64,000 bases of DNA. Origin: Anabaena cylindrica PCC 7122. GTDB taxonomy: Bacteria > Cyanobacteriota > Cyanobacteriia > Cyanobacteriales > Nostocaceae. Positions 55,611 to 64,000 of this stretch are shown one piece after another; position 1 is the stretch's first letter, and each line of letters starts with the position of its first letter. The stretch covers positions 1,320,001-1,384,000 of the forward strand of contig NC_019771.1 of assembly GCF_000317695.1 (NCBI RefSeq). Direction: 5' to 3'. The position numbers were made by a program, and so were the translations under genes. The notes under the pieces were generated by a model. It was not told where the DNA came from. It saw nothing but the letters and a program-made list of their open reading frames with translations, and did no database searches.

Positions 55611-55860
55611 AATTAAAGAGGGTACAAGCCCCCATTGATTGTAACTACGAATTACGTTGGCGATAGCCTGCGGTCGGCATTATTATCAATTACGAATTAT
55701 GTTGACCTTCGTATAGATATGCTCTCATTGCTACTACGGACTTGACCACTGATTACTGATTTGGCGTAACTACTTAAAAACCTCAACCAATCGACTAATA
55801 CCTTCTTGAATCTGCATTTCATCCAGTTCAGCATAGCCGAAAATAAATTCACCTTGACCG

Positions 55861-55994
55861 GAAAAAGCAGGGGGAAAGGGAGCAGGGAGCGGGGGGAACA
55901 AGCCCTGTCCTTCTAGGACGCTTATACGGGGCAGAGTCCAAGCTCCGTCCCGGTCTTCCCCCTTGCCCCCTGCCCCTTTTCCTCTTCGTGACTC
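55861..55994. repeat. Dispersed GC-rich repeat, copy 3, inside the MocR gene
   Basis: The sequence AAGCAGGGGGAAAGGGAGC .. CTTCGTGAC matches copy 2 with an internal deletion of the GGAACATGGGTAC part. It separates the last 30 or so codons of the MocR gene from the rest. No clear target duplication is visible at its edges. Confidence 0.78.
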
Positions 55995-57346
55995 CACGAA
56001 TTAAGATAAGAAGAACGAGCAGACATCAAACCCACTCCCACCATTTCCGCACGCTCAATTATGGTTTCATCACTCAAATGAGTGTCAAATTTCACCATAA
56101 TATGAATACCTGCATTTTCACCAAAAATAGTAACTTGTTCGCCAAAGTGTGTATTTAATGCTTGAACCAAAACTTGACGGCGTTGGTCATATAGAGAGCG
56201 CATTTTCCGAATATGACTTTCCAAATATCCATCAGCAATAAATTCTGCCAGTACCTTTTGTTCTAAAGTTGGTAGCTGTCTGTCACTCAACCACTTCACC
56301 TGGGCAAACAGCGATACTAAATGTGGTGGTACAACCAGATAACCTATTCGCAGCGAAGGGAACAAAACCTTAGAAAAAGTACCAATATAAATCACACAAT
56401 TGCTCTGGTCTAATCCCTGGAGAGCAGGAATAGGGCGATCGCCATAACGATACTCACTATCGTAATCATCTTCTAAAATCAAAGCATCATGCTGTTGCGC
56501 CCATAAGAGCAACTCCAAACGCCGGGGTAGAGATAGAGTAGAGCCAGTAGGAAACTGATGGGAAGGAGTAACATAAACAATGCGAATTCTTTCTCCATCG
56601 CTGTTTGCCAGTTTTTCTACCATCAAACCAGAAGCATCTACAGGCACAGGCAACAAATTTACACCATGACTGAGAAACACCCGTCGGGCGCTCAAATATC
56701 CAGGGTCTTCCATCGCTATACTATCACCCGGATCAACCAACAACCGCATCACTAAATCCAAAGCTTGTTGAGTCCCATTGGTAATAATAATTTGTTCGCG
56801 ATCACAGTGTACAGCCCTAGCTCGTGCTAAGTAATGAGCGATCGCCACTCGTAGGGGCAGATATCCTTGAAAATCCGTCGCATAGTCCAACCACTCTAAA
56901 TCTGCCTTGCAGTGCCGTGACAACAACTTACACCAAAGTTTTCTAGGGAAATCCTTCAGCGCAGGTCTTCCATAGCGAAAACTGAGGGCAGTATTCACTT
57001 CTGTTTGTAATGAGAATAGTGTCTTGGTTAAGCGTTTTCCTTGCTGTGAAAGCTGAATAGGGGAAGCATTCTGTTTTTCATCCGTAATCACAGGCACAGA
57101 ATGCAGCAGGTCATCAGGTAGTTGAGCGCAGACATAAGTACCAGAACCAATAATTGTTTGTAAATAGCCCTCACTCAAAAGTTGTTCATAACTCTGTGTT
57201 ACCGTTGTCCGGGAAATGCCTAGAGATTTAGCCAGCGATCGCGTGGAGGGAATTTTTTGGCGTGGTAGTAACCGCCCAGTCAAAATTGCCCGTCGTAATT
57301 CTTCGTAGATTTGTTGATGAAGTGATTGTGGTAGATGACTATCTAG

Positions 57347-57377
57347 AGCGATGGCTTCGCCCGCCGCAGGCATCGCT
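57347..57377. repeat. Palindromic repeat within the MocR coding sequence
   Basis: The segment AGCGATGGCTTCGCCCGCC..GGCATCGCT is a near-palindrome of the type commonly found between genes in filamentous cyanobacteria. Here it is inside the open frame and encodes part of LAMPAAGEAIALDS, a stretch that the GntR family does not have before its first helix. Confidence 0.6.
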
Positions 57378-57508
57378 AAATCCATACTGATTAGTTGTAA
57401 TTTAGGCATCTGTGCAACAAGCGGAGAATTCTCTCTCCCTGCGAGAAAGCACCCTGCACCCTTGCTGTCTTAATGATAAGTGTTTAACCGGACACGATAT
57501 GAATCTCC

Positions 57509-57557
57509 AAGTGGACTTATATAAAAGTATAAAATTGGCTCTTGTGAAAGTCCACTT
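57509..57557. promoter_or_regulatory. Perfect inverted repeat in the MocR-GNAT divergent promoter
   Basis: Arms AAGTGGACTT (57509-57518) and AAGTCCACTT (57548-57557) flank an AT-rich stretch with TATATAAAAGTATAAAAT. MocR regulators usually bind repeats like these in the divergent promoter shared with their target. The site is about 100 bp from the regulator's start and 40 bp from the GNAT start. Confidence 0.6.
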
Positions 57558-57596
57558 AACTGACTAACTTAGTCATAACAGGATTTCAACAACTCA

Positions 57597-58088
57597 ATGA
57601 TGCTAACCCAACAGAAGATTCAGATTAGGGCAGAAACTCCCCAGGAAGATACCCTAATTGCAGAACACTTTTATCAGATGTGGCTAGATATCGGCATTTC
57701 TCCTGAAGCAATTACAGCCGATTGGTTGGACACAGTGTTGCACTTTATTGATCATGCCCGTCGAGAACTAGAATATCAGGCATTTGTCGCAGAAATAGAT
57801 GGTCTCATTGTCGGTTCTGTCGGTTGTCAACGATTTGCTGGATTGTATCCAAATATCATGAAAGCGAGAGAACGCTGCGATGGATATATTTGGGGCGTTT
57901 ATGTGCAACCAGCTTACCGTCGTCAGGGAATTGCCACCCAATTGACAAAAAAAGCGATGAACTATCTGAAAACAATTGGTTGTACCCATGCAGTTTTAAA
58001 TGCCTCACCAGATGGTGAACCTGTTTATTCACAATTGGGATTTATGAACAGCAATCTAATGAAGCTAGATTTGCATTCTCTTAATTGA
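57597..58088 (+). CDS. GNAT family N-acetyltransferase
   Basis: The 163-residue protein has the GNAT acetyl-CoA site YIWGVYVQPAYRRQGIATQLTKKAMNYL (R/QxxGxG/A is RRQGIA) and the C-terminal NASPDGEPVYSQLGFM. Two ATG codons occur at the start; either gives the same protein but one residue. It is the first gene in a row of three divergent from the MocR regulator. Substrate unknown. Confidence 0.87.
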   Translation: MMLTQQKIQIRAETPQEDTLIAEHFYQMWLDIGISPEAITADWLDTVLHFIDHARRELEYQAFVAEIDGLIVGSVGCQRFAGLYPNIMKARERCDGYIWGVYVQPAYRRQGIATQLTKKAMNYLKTIGCTHAVLNASPDGEPVYSQLGFMNSNLMKLDLHSLN

Positions 58089-58207
58089 TTTCCTTTAAGT
58101 GAACAGGCACAAACACTTAAAAATTCCCTACACAAGAAGTTCCATTCTTGCCTATTCCCTATTCCTTGCCCTAACCAGTAATTTTACCAATCAAACCGGA
58201 TTGCTAT

Positions 58208-58975
58208 ATGAATTCATTACCAACTGAAACCCAGTCTGATTTATTAACAATTACCCAACGTAATCAAATCAAAAGATTACCTCACAAAGCAAAGTATGAG
58301 CGCCAAGAGATTTACCAAATCTTAGATGAAGGCTTAGTCTGTCATGTCGGATTTGTAGTTGATTCTCAACCATTTGTGATTCCTACTGCCTACGGCAGAA
58401 TAGATGAGTGTTTGTACATCCACGGTTCCCCAGCTAGTCGAATGTTGCGAAACCTGAAACAGGGTATCGAAGTTTGCATCACCGTCACTTTGTTAGATGG
58501 GTTAGTGTTAGCGCGTTCAGCTTTTCATCATTCAATGAATTTTCGCTCTGTTGTCATCTTTGGAACTGCAACCGTTGTGGAAGATGAAGCCGAAAAATTA
58601 GCAGCATTGAAAGCATTTACCGAACACGTTGTTTCTGGTCGCTGGGACGAGGTGCGTCCTCCCACCAGTCAGGAATTTGCCGGAACACTGGTATTATCAC
58701 TACCCATAACAGAAGCCTCTGCCAAAGTGAGAACAGGACCACCAATCGACGATGAGGAAGATTACGCTTTAAGCGTGTGGGCGGGAGAATTGCCATTACA
58801 ATTAACAACCACAACGCCTATACCAGATCCGCGTTTATCACCGGAGATTGAATTACCAGATAACGTGCAGAATTATACTAGAAATTCGGCAAAGTCTGTT
58901 TCAGAGGGAACAGGGAACACTTCGACAAGCTCATTGCATCGCGGGCAACAGAGACCAGAAAAAACTCATGTTTAA
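58208..58975 (+). CDS. Pyridoxamine 5'-phosphate oxidase-like flavin protein
   Basis: The 255-residue protein shows the split-barrel FMN-binding pattern IYQILDEGLVCHVGFVVDSQPFVIPTAYGR, YIHGSPASRMLRNLKQGIEV and SVVIFGTATVVEDEAEKLAAL. Related proteins adjoin MocR regulators and GNATs in many genomes, which suggests a role around vitamin B6 or xenobiotic amines. The last 25 residues (SVSEGTGNTSTSSLHRGQQR) look added by a short repeat and are unlike the family end. Confidence 0.85.
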   Translation: MNSLPTETQSDLLTITQRNQIKRLPHKAKYERQEIYQILDEGLVCHVGFVVDSQPFVIPTAYGRIDECLYIHGSPASRMLRNLKQGIEVCITVTLLDGLVLARSAFHHSMNFRSVVIFGTATVVEDEAEKLAALKAFTEHVVSGRWDEVRPPTSQEFAGTLVLSLPITEASAKVRTGPPIDDEEDYALSVWAGELPLQLTTTTPIPDPRLSPEIELPDNVQNYTRNSAKSVSEGTGNTSTSSLHRGQQRPEKTHV

Positions 58976-59017
58976 AAACATGATATTGAAAATTTGGACA
59001 CTGTTTTCTTCGGGCTA

Positions 59018-59043
59018 AACATCTTAAAAAAAAGATGTTTTTT
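59018..59043 (+). terminator. Intrinsic terminator after the flavin protein gene
   Basis: AACATCTT (59018-59025) and AAGATGTT (59032-59039) form an 8-bp perfect stem with a T run extending to 59043, 43 nt after the stop. Confidence 0.7.
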
Positions 59044-59075
59044 GACTGAAGCTCTAAACTCAGAACTAAAGTTTT

Positions 59076-59108
59076 AGGGAACAGATAACAGGACACTTTC
59101 TGTTCCCT
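59076..59108 (+). terminator. Second intrinsic terminator-like hairpin
   Basis: AGGGAACAG (59076-59084) and CTGTTCCCT (59100-59108) form a 9-bp perfect stem; TTCCCTTTTTTT follows closely. AAAGGGAACAG recurs at about 59143-59152, so part of this is itself repeated. Confidence 0.65.
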
Positions 59109-60302
59109 ATTCCCTTTTTTTGTAAGGTAAAATGCAAAGTTAAAGGGAACAGATACTGCATATTTCCTATCTTGTTTAAGATAAAAAAATGAAAATCAAG
59201 TCTGGCAATCAATTTGTCCGTAACCATAAAATCAATGAAAGCATAGATGCAGAAACATTGGGTTTAGCTTATGGGTTTCTGGGTGTTTTAATATTTAGTT
59301 TGACACTTCCAGCAACACGCCTTGCAGTGGCAGGGTTAGCGCATCTCAAACCCTATTGACAAGGGGATTTATTTGATATGTGGGAGGATGTTCAAGTGAA
59401 ACAACTCAAGGTAAGTTAATACATAACCCATCTAGTCAATGTATCTAAGCAATGTCAACAGGATTTAAGAAGAAGTGCAAAACCAGAACATCTGTTACAC
59501 CCAGTGTAGACAGTAAAGAGATTACCAGTAAGTTTCAGCAACACTTTACGGAAATAAAAGACCCTAGAGCAGAAAGGACTCGACTGCATTTACTCACCGA
59601 TATTATCACTATTTCCTTGTTGGCAGTTATAGCAGGGGCTGAAGGTTGGGAAGATATTGAAGAATATGGATTAAGTAAAAAAGAGTGGTTAGAGACATTT
59701 TTAGAACTACCAGAAGGAATACCCAGTCCAGATACATTTAGAAGAGTATTTGAGAGAATAAACCCCAAAGAATTTGAGCAATGTTTTCGGAATTGGGTGC
59801 AATCATTAGTGGAGAAATTGGGTGTAGAAGTAGTTGCTATAGATGGTAAAACTCATCGAGGCTCATATGACCGAGAATCGAAACTAAAAGCCTTACATAC
59901 AGTCAGCGCATGGGAAGAGTGAAAATAGGTTGATTCTAGGACAAACAAAGGTCAGTTGTAAATCGAATGAAATCACGGCAATTCCAGCACTATTAGAGAC
60001 TCTGGACTTGTCTGGCTGTATTATCACCATTGATGCAATGGGTACGCAAAAATCAATTGCCGAACAAATCATAGCCGGAAATGCTGATTATATTTTAAGC
60101 CTAAAAGATAATCATCCCACGCTACATCAACAAGTAAAAAATTGGTTTGAAATAGCACAATCTTTAGACTTTAAAGGTGTTGATGTCAGTATTAGTCAAC
60201 GGGTTGAAAAAGGACATCACCGCATCGAAAATCGCACCTGTTATACTGTTCTACTATCACAACTACCAGCACTTCATGAACAAAACCAGTGGGTAGGACT
60301 AA

Positions 60303-61654
60303 CTCATATCTTGCACCTTAAAATAGTAATGTCAATTCCATGACTAAGTGCTAAGGGTCGAAGTCGTTCAATGTCAAGTAATAACAAAGACAGGACTAAA
60401 TGAGGAAGAAAAGTAGAGAGTGCAAGAAAAGCAGCTTTACCCCAGTCCAAAGAATCAGATAAGGAAGATGAAATATATGCCCAATATGCTAATAAATAGG
60501 CAGTCATAGACAAGATTAACCAACGATAAACCCCTAAAAGAGTGCCTTGTCCAAACTTGTCTAAACCAAAGCGATGTTTAGCAGTTTTGAACCAACCTCA
60601 AGAAAGCCAACGGCGTTTACCCCACCAAGAAATAGTGCTAGCTTTAATGGGTTTTGTAGAGATAACATATCTTTTGACAAACTGACCATTCTCGCGTTTA
60701 AAATAATACCAAGAAAGGGTAACAGGAAAATCTAATCCAACGAGTTGAACTTGTCTTCCTCGACGATGTAAAAGTTTAACAGGAGTGCCATTAATTAATT
60801 TACGATTACAACCAATACCAAGGACAGCATGATATTTAAGTTTACGAATACCGTTGATAAAATCTTTAGTGCCAAAGGCTGTATCAGCTAGAATTTTCAC
60901 CTCGAATTTTTTGGTAAAATCTTTTGGTAAATTACGTACCATTCGTAGTGCCATCTGAGCAGGACTGGCTGTACCTTTACCTCTCCAGACGCGAAAATTC
61001 CAGGGTATACGCCATTTTCCAACTACCAAATATAAGATTACTATATGGAAACCTCGCCTACCATTGTAGACACTTATTAAGTTATTTAAACCTTTGAATT
61101 TACCACATTTTTCTAAAGTTGTGAGGTCAATAATCACTTGTAAAAATGCTTTTCGCCCTAATGGACAGTGACTATTAATTTGTTCAAGCGCCTGCTGGCG
61201 GAGATGATAAATGAGTTTACGAGTAGACCAATTACTAATATTCAAAAATCGACTTAATGCACTTTCGGATTTGGCTTTACTGTAATGTGGTAAAGGTTTT
61301 CCATCTGCGGCTAGAAATAATCCTAGCATTGCTTCCAAATTATCTCTTTGATAACGAGTAGGCATCAATGCTAGAATGGTGTACATTAGGTTATGGGCGT
61401 GGGCAAGAATGATTTCCATATTTCTTGCTGATTAATGTTTTCTACGCCCTTTTCTCTCATTTTTCATAAAAAAATCAAGTGTTTCTGTGCAGATGACATT
61501 ATTTCTCTTTTCATATATGTCATTTGTAAATATACTGGGAGTAAATGTAGTTTATTATTTCAGTATATAAATTGTAGGTATGATTTTTAGATGTTTCTTT
61601 TGTTCTCTTATTTTCGGTTAATACTGAGGTTTTCGGTCAGGTGCAAGATGTGAG
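60303..61654. mobile_element. Nested IS (YTAR-type target, DDE transposase)
   Basis: Ends CTCATATCTTGCACCT and AGGTGCAAGATGTGAG form a 16-bp inverted repeat with one mismatch. The 4-bp duplication CTAA (60299-60302 and 61655-61658) restores the host transposase frame exactly. Length is 1352 bp. A 4-bp YTAR duplication is known from IS701 and relatives, but the transposase looks more like a general IS4-superfamily protein, so family is left open. Confidence 0.82.
60304..61419 (-). pseudogene. IS4-superfamily transposase with an in-frame stop
   Basis: From the ATG at 61419 the first 273 residues include PTRYQRDNLEAMLGLFLAAD, the first catalytic Asp in VIIDLTTLEKCGKF and the second in ILADTAFGTKDF. 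A TGA at about 60598-60600 follows WWGKRRWLS. The same frame then continues GWFKTAKHRFGLDKFGQGTL, YRWLILSMTAYLLAYW and ends at a stop inside the IS end (60304-60306). One nonsense change therefore separates it from a full transposase of about 371 residues. Confidence 0.8.
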
Positions 61655-62938
61655 CTAACAACAGTAGTCATGGTAGTTCGTAAGATTCAGCATTGGAATA
61701 AAACTACCCATGAAGTTCAATTTTACATTACTAGTCTTGATAGTGATGCTAACAAAATTGGTAGTGCAATTCGACAGCATTGGGGGATTGAAAACTCTGT
61801 TCATTGGACATTAGATGTCACTTTTCATGAAGATGAATGTCGGATTCGTTCTATGCACAGTCCACAAAACTTTGCTTTATTACGTCGCATTGCCCTCAAT
61901 GCCTTAGACCGAGAACCAACTTTTCATCGCAGTATTCGACAAAAGTCAAGGCGAGCTGCTATGAATGATCAGTACATGGTTTCTGTGTTAGCAGCATCCA
62001 TAGCAAACTATTCTCCTCTACTGTAATTCCCCTGTCAATAGGGTTTGAGATGCGCTAACCCTGCTTGCAGTGGCTGAATTGGACTCTACCTTTGTGGGGT
62101 TAGGACGTGCGGTAGTAGCATCCATTTTGGCAGCTTTGTTATTGAAGGTAACTCGGCAACCCATACCATCCCGGCGGCATTTATCCAGTTTAGTTGTTGT
62201 GGCTTTAGGTGTAATTGTGGGGTTTCCTTTGCTATCAGCTTGGGCAATGCGCTCTTTACCTGCATCTCATGGGGCAATCATAGTAGGCATTTTACCATTA
62301 GCTACTGCCATTGTTGGTGCATTCAGAACAGGTGAGCGTCCTTCGACCAAATTCTGGTTGTGTAGTGGTATTGGTAGTACAGTAGTTGTCGGCTTTGCAG
62401 TCATAACAGGAGGTGGAAGATTACAGATTACTGATTTGGCTTTACTCGGTGCGGTTATTGCTGCGGCTGTGGGTTATGCCGAGGGAGGACGTTTATCGCG
62501 TGAATTGGGCGGATGGCAGGTGATTTGCTGGGCATTGGTCTTGACTGCTATTCCTTTGACAGTTCCCGTTGCTATTGCGGTCGCGCAACATGGACTTCAC
62601 GCCTCATTACAAGCATGGTTAGGCTTTAGCTATGTCAGTGTGTTCAGTATGTTTCTTGGCTTTTTCGCCTGGTATCATGGGCTGGCGATTGGTGGGGTGG
62701 TGCGAGTCAGTCAAATGCAACTCTTGCAACCCTTTCTGACTATTTTTGCTTCAGTATTATTTCTGCAAGAGCAGATGACAACACCAACTATCATCACAGC
62801 CTTGGTAGTTGTTGCAACAGTTGCAGTGGGTAAAAAAGCTCCAATTTACAGTTTGAAATAAGCATTTATATCAGTATTTCAACCATAACTCAGTACAACA
62901 ACCGTCGTTGAGCATCGCGAATAACATATCCATCAGCA

Positions 62939-64000
62939 TCATTGGTCAATATCGAGATCAGAGTGAGGATCATCATTTTTAACTACTGGCTCAGATATGT
63001 TGACCGACAAAACTTGCAGATTACCTTGAGTACAGATTAATCGCAGACTATCAATTTCCGCCGGTTGGACACGATGTCGGTAATGAGAGAGAAAAGTGTC
63101 ATTCAAATAAACAGCTAATTGGGTTTCTTGTACCGCAATCTTCACAGTAAACTTTTTACCAAAGGCCATCTCCTGGGGGAAGGGAAGTCTTTCTTCCAGC
63201 CCCCAATTCCCGACCTTAGTATTTTGGACGATTTGTCCTTCATTGGAACGCGGATTGAAGTGATAGGCAAAATTTTCTCCTGCCATCAGATTGAAGGAGA
63301 ACCAGGAATTAGGAGAGATAGCGACAATTTCTACAGTAGAGCCAGGTCGGAAATTTACAATGCTCCACCAAACATCTTCTCCTGCTTTAACGGTAACAAG
63401 AATGCCCTGGGTTGTCAGACCAGCTTCCTTAATAGAGACAGTGCTTTCCATCATTTCGGGGCGGTAATTAACCCCAGCAAACCAGCCTCCTGTGTCCCCT
63501 CCTGCCCATCCTTCTACAGCAAAGGTTTGACGGCATAACGCTTTGAATTCTGGAGCAGCACTGATATCTTGATTTTCGTAACCTGCTGGATGAAAAATTC
63601 GTCCTATATATCTGCCCTTGAGGCGAATCTGCCCCACCACATAGATCCCTCCACCCACTGAATACACAGCCTTTGCTGGGTCTCGTGAGTAAAACGCGAC
63701 ATATCCACCATCTGTCCCAGTGTACTGATTCACGGTAGGTAAAATTCTCGCCTCAAATCCCTCTGCCCCACCGGAATGAGTGCTAACTATACATCTGTTA
63801 TTGGTAAAGACGCGAAAATCTTCGGGTAGCCAGTAGGGAGTAAAATTAGATATAGGCCTTTCTTCTGCTATTTGGGTAATTAGAGATGATCCAGAAGCTA
63901 GTGATGAGCTTTCTGTCGCCGTCGGCAACTGCACATAACCTTTTTTCAACTTCTCATTTATTTTCTTCTGGGCAGCAGCTTGAGCTTTTTGAGGACTGCT
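62939..64000 (-). CDS. Galectin-domain protein, probable WGR fusion (partial)
   Basis: The frame is open to the right window edge, so the N-terminus is missing. The first visible residues (SSPQKAQAAAQKKINEKLKK + GYVQLP) resemble the end of a WGR domain. A middle region (about 35-190 in numbering from 63949) is not recognised. Residues about 215-320 form a galectin carbohydrate-recognition domain: HFNPR (230-234), N243, and W249-G-L-E252-E-R254 match the sugar-binding set, and the strands around them (AFGKKFTVKIAVQETQLAVYLND) fit. The protein has no visible signal peptide in this part. The stop is at 62939. Confidence 0.75.
   Translation of the reverse strand, partial: SSPQKAQAAAQKKINEKLKKGYVQLPTATESSSLASGSSLITQIAEERPISNFTPYWLPEDFRVFTNNRCIVSTHSGGAEGFEARILPTVNQYTGTDGGYVAFYSRDPAKAVYSVGGGIYVVGQIRLKGRYIGRIFHPAGYENQDISAAPEFKALCRQTFAVEGWAGGDTGGWFAGVNYRPEMMESTVSIKEAGLTTQGILVTVKAGEDVWWSIVNFRPGSTVEIVAISPNSWFSFNLMAGENFAYHFNPRSNEGQIVQNTKVGNWGLEERLPFPQEMAFGKKFTVKIAVQETQLAVYLNDTFLSHYRHRVQPAEIDSLRLICTQGNLQVLSVNISEPVVKNDDPHSDLDIDQ

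Larger units (their letters stand above)
55770..57409 (-). pseudogene. MocR-type PLP-dependent transcriptional regulator, 3' end interrupted by a repeat
   Basis: The protein begins with a GntR-type winged helix (LPQSLHQQIYEELRRAILTG, TRSLAKSLGISRTTVTQSYE), followed by an aminotransferase-I domain with the PLP Lys in YIGTFSKVLFPSLRIGYLV. Members regulate vitamin B6, GABA or polyamine genes. The frame enters the dispersed repeat at about 55994 and stops at 55922 after 495 residues. The missing end (GQGEFIFGYAELDEMQIQEG, ending SRLVEVFK) lies on the far side of the repeat (55770-55860). Nearly all of the protein is still made, so partial function is possible. The N-terminus also contains a palindromic repeat (57347-57377). 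Confidence 0.85.
59452..62026 (+). pseudogene. ISAs1-family transposase, frameshifted and interrupted
   Basis: The N-terminal part (FQQHFTEIKDPRAERTRLHL, LLAVIAGAEGWEDIEEYG, VEVVAIDGKTHRGSYDRESK) ends at 59922. After a frameshift near 59915 the frame goes on ILGQTKVSCKSNEITAIPAL and IITIDAMGTQKSIAEQII to 60302, where the nested IS begins. Beyond it (from 61659) it resumes VVRKIQHWNKTTHEVQFYIT, the RQHWGIENSVHWTLDVTFHE segment with the final catalytic Glu, and a stop at 62026. DDE motif residues are therefore present but spread over three pieces. Confidence 0.88.
59331..62063. mobile_element. ISAs1-family insertion sequence carrying a nested IS
   Basis: The ends CAGGGTTAGCGCATCTCAAA.. and the complement ..TTTGAGATGCGCTAACCCTG are inverted over about 35 bp (one extra base). 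They are flanked by a 10-bp direct repeat CTTGCAGTGG (59321-59330 and 62064-62073). End sequence and duplication length suit ISAs1. Without the nested IS it would be about 1.38 kb. Confidence 0.9.
59189..62861 (+). pseudogene. EamA/DMT-family transporter split by an ISAs1 insertion
   Basis: The ATG at 59189 opens MKIKSGNQFVRNHKINESID, then YGFLGVLIFSLTLPATRLAV and meets the insertion at 59331. On the other side the frame continues in register through the duplicated CTTGCAGTGG: AELDSTFVGLGRAVVASILA to the stop at 62861 with about nine further membrane segments (two EamA repeats). Joined without the IS the gene encodes about 310 residues, a normal drug/metabolite exporter. A downstream fragment can start at an internal codon but would lack the first helix. 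Confidence 0.88.

Overview
The window looks like chromosomal DNA of a filamentous, nitrogen-fixing-type (nostocalean) cyanobacterium. The evidence is an AT-leaning sequence with frequent HIP1 octamers (GCGATCGC), an NblS-type sensor kinase next to purD, a cyanobacterial-type Hfq divergent from dapF, AATTCGT heptamer tandem repeats, and several families of small palindromic repeats. The genus cannot be fixed from sequence reading alone.

Layout. 1-2537: an rRNA operon on the minus strand (5' end of 23S, a spacer without tRNA genes, complete 16S, leader and promoter). 2538-33407: mostly ordinary chromosome. It holds a zinc-ribbon protein, nblS, purD, a sugar-nucleotide epimerase, a pentapeptide protein, two DUF29 proteins, a giant membrane protein with a duplicated 3' end, a CBS/GAF/PAS hybrid kinase, photolyase, an acireductone dioxygenase-like cupin, a Kef-type antiporter, hfq/dapF, ribokinase, an orphan antitoxin, a KAP NTPase, a divergent cytosine deaminase/nucleoside hydrolase pair, a Nudix hydrolase, and an epimerase/DUF1611 pair resembling the DgcA/DgcN amino-acid module. 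33408-41530: an accessory zone of gene fragments (Uma2, ribbon-helix-helix, glycine-zipper, Rpn/DUF4351), nested miniature inverted-repeat elements, and a decaying element with three tyrosine-recombinase-type genes (TnpA/TnpB/TnpC order). 41538-51592: a transferred-looking, partly GC-rich block (enoyl-CoA hydratase, SDR, alpha/beta hydrolase, DsbA-like protein) next to a NarL-type regulator and a 1996-residue Ser/Thr-kinase/histidine-kinase fusion. 51593-55505: remnants (IS end, AbiEii-like fragment, AlkA pseudogene), a methyltransferase and an alpha/beta hydrolase. 55506-62861: a MocR regulator divergent from a GNAT, a pyridoxamine-phosphate-oxidase-like protein and an EamA transporter; the regulator is truncated by a repeat and the transporter is split by an ISAs1 element that itself carries a second IS. 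62939-64000: a partial gene with a galectin-type carbohydrate-recognition domain.

The most unusual features are these. (1) A miniature element with CTAC..GTGTACACACAAG ends sits three times at the same point, the CCTTGGTAAG centre of another palindromic repeat, with matching 10-11 bp target duplications but unrelated interiors. (2) The tyrosine-recombinase trio is bounded by a 24-bp inverted repeat and AACGT-rich subterminal motifs. (3) A galectin-like domain, rare in bacteria, sits in a probable WGR-domain protein. (4) Palindromic repeats have changed the coding sequence of the MocR regulator at both ends. Many broken genes carry single-base changes in homopolymers, so either real decay or residual sequencing error must be kept in mind.
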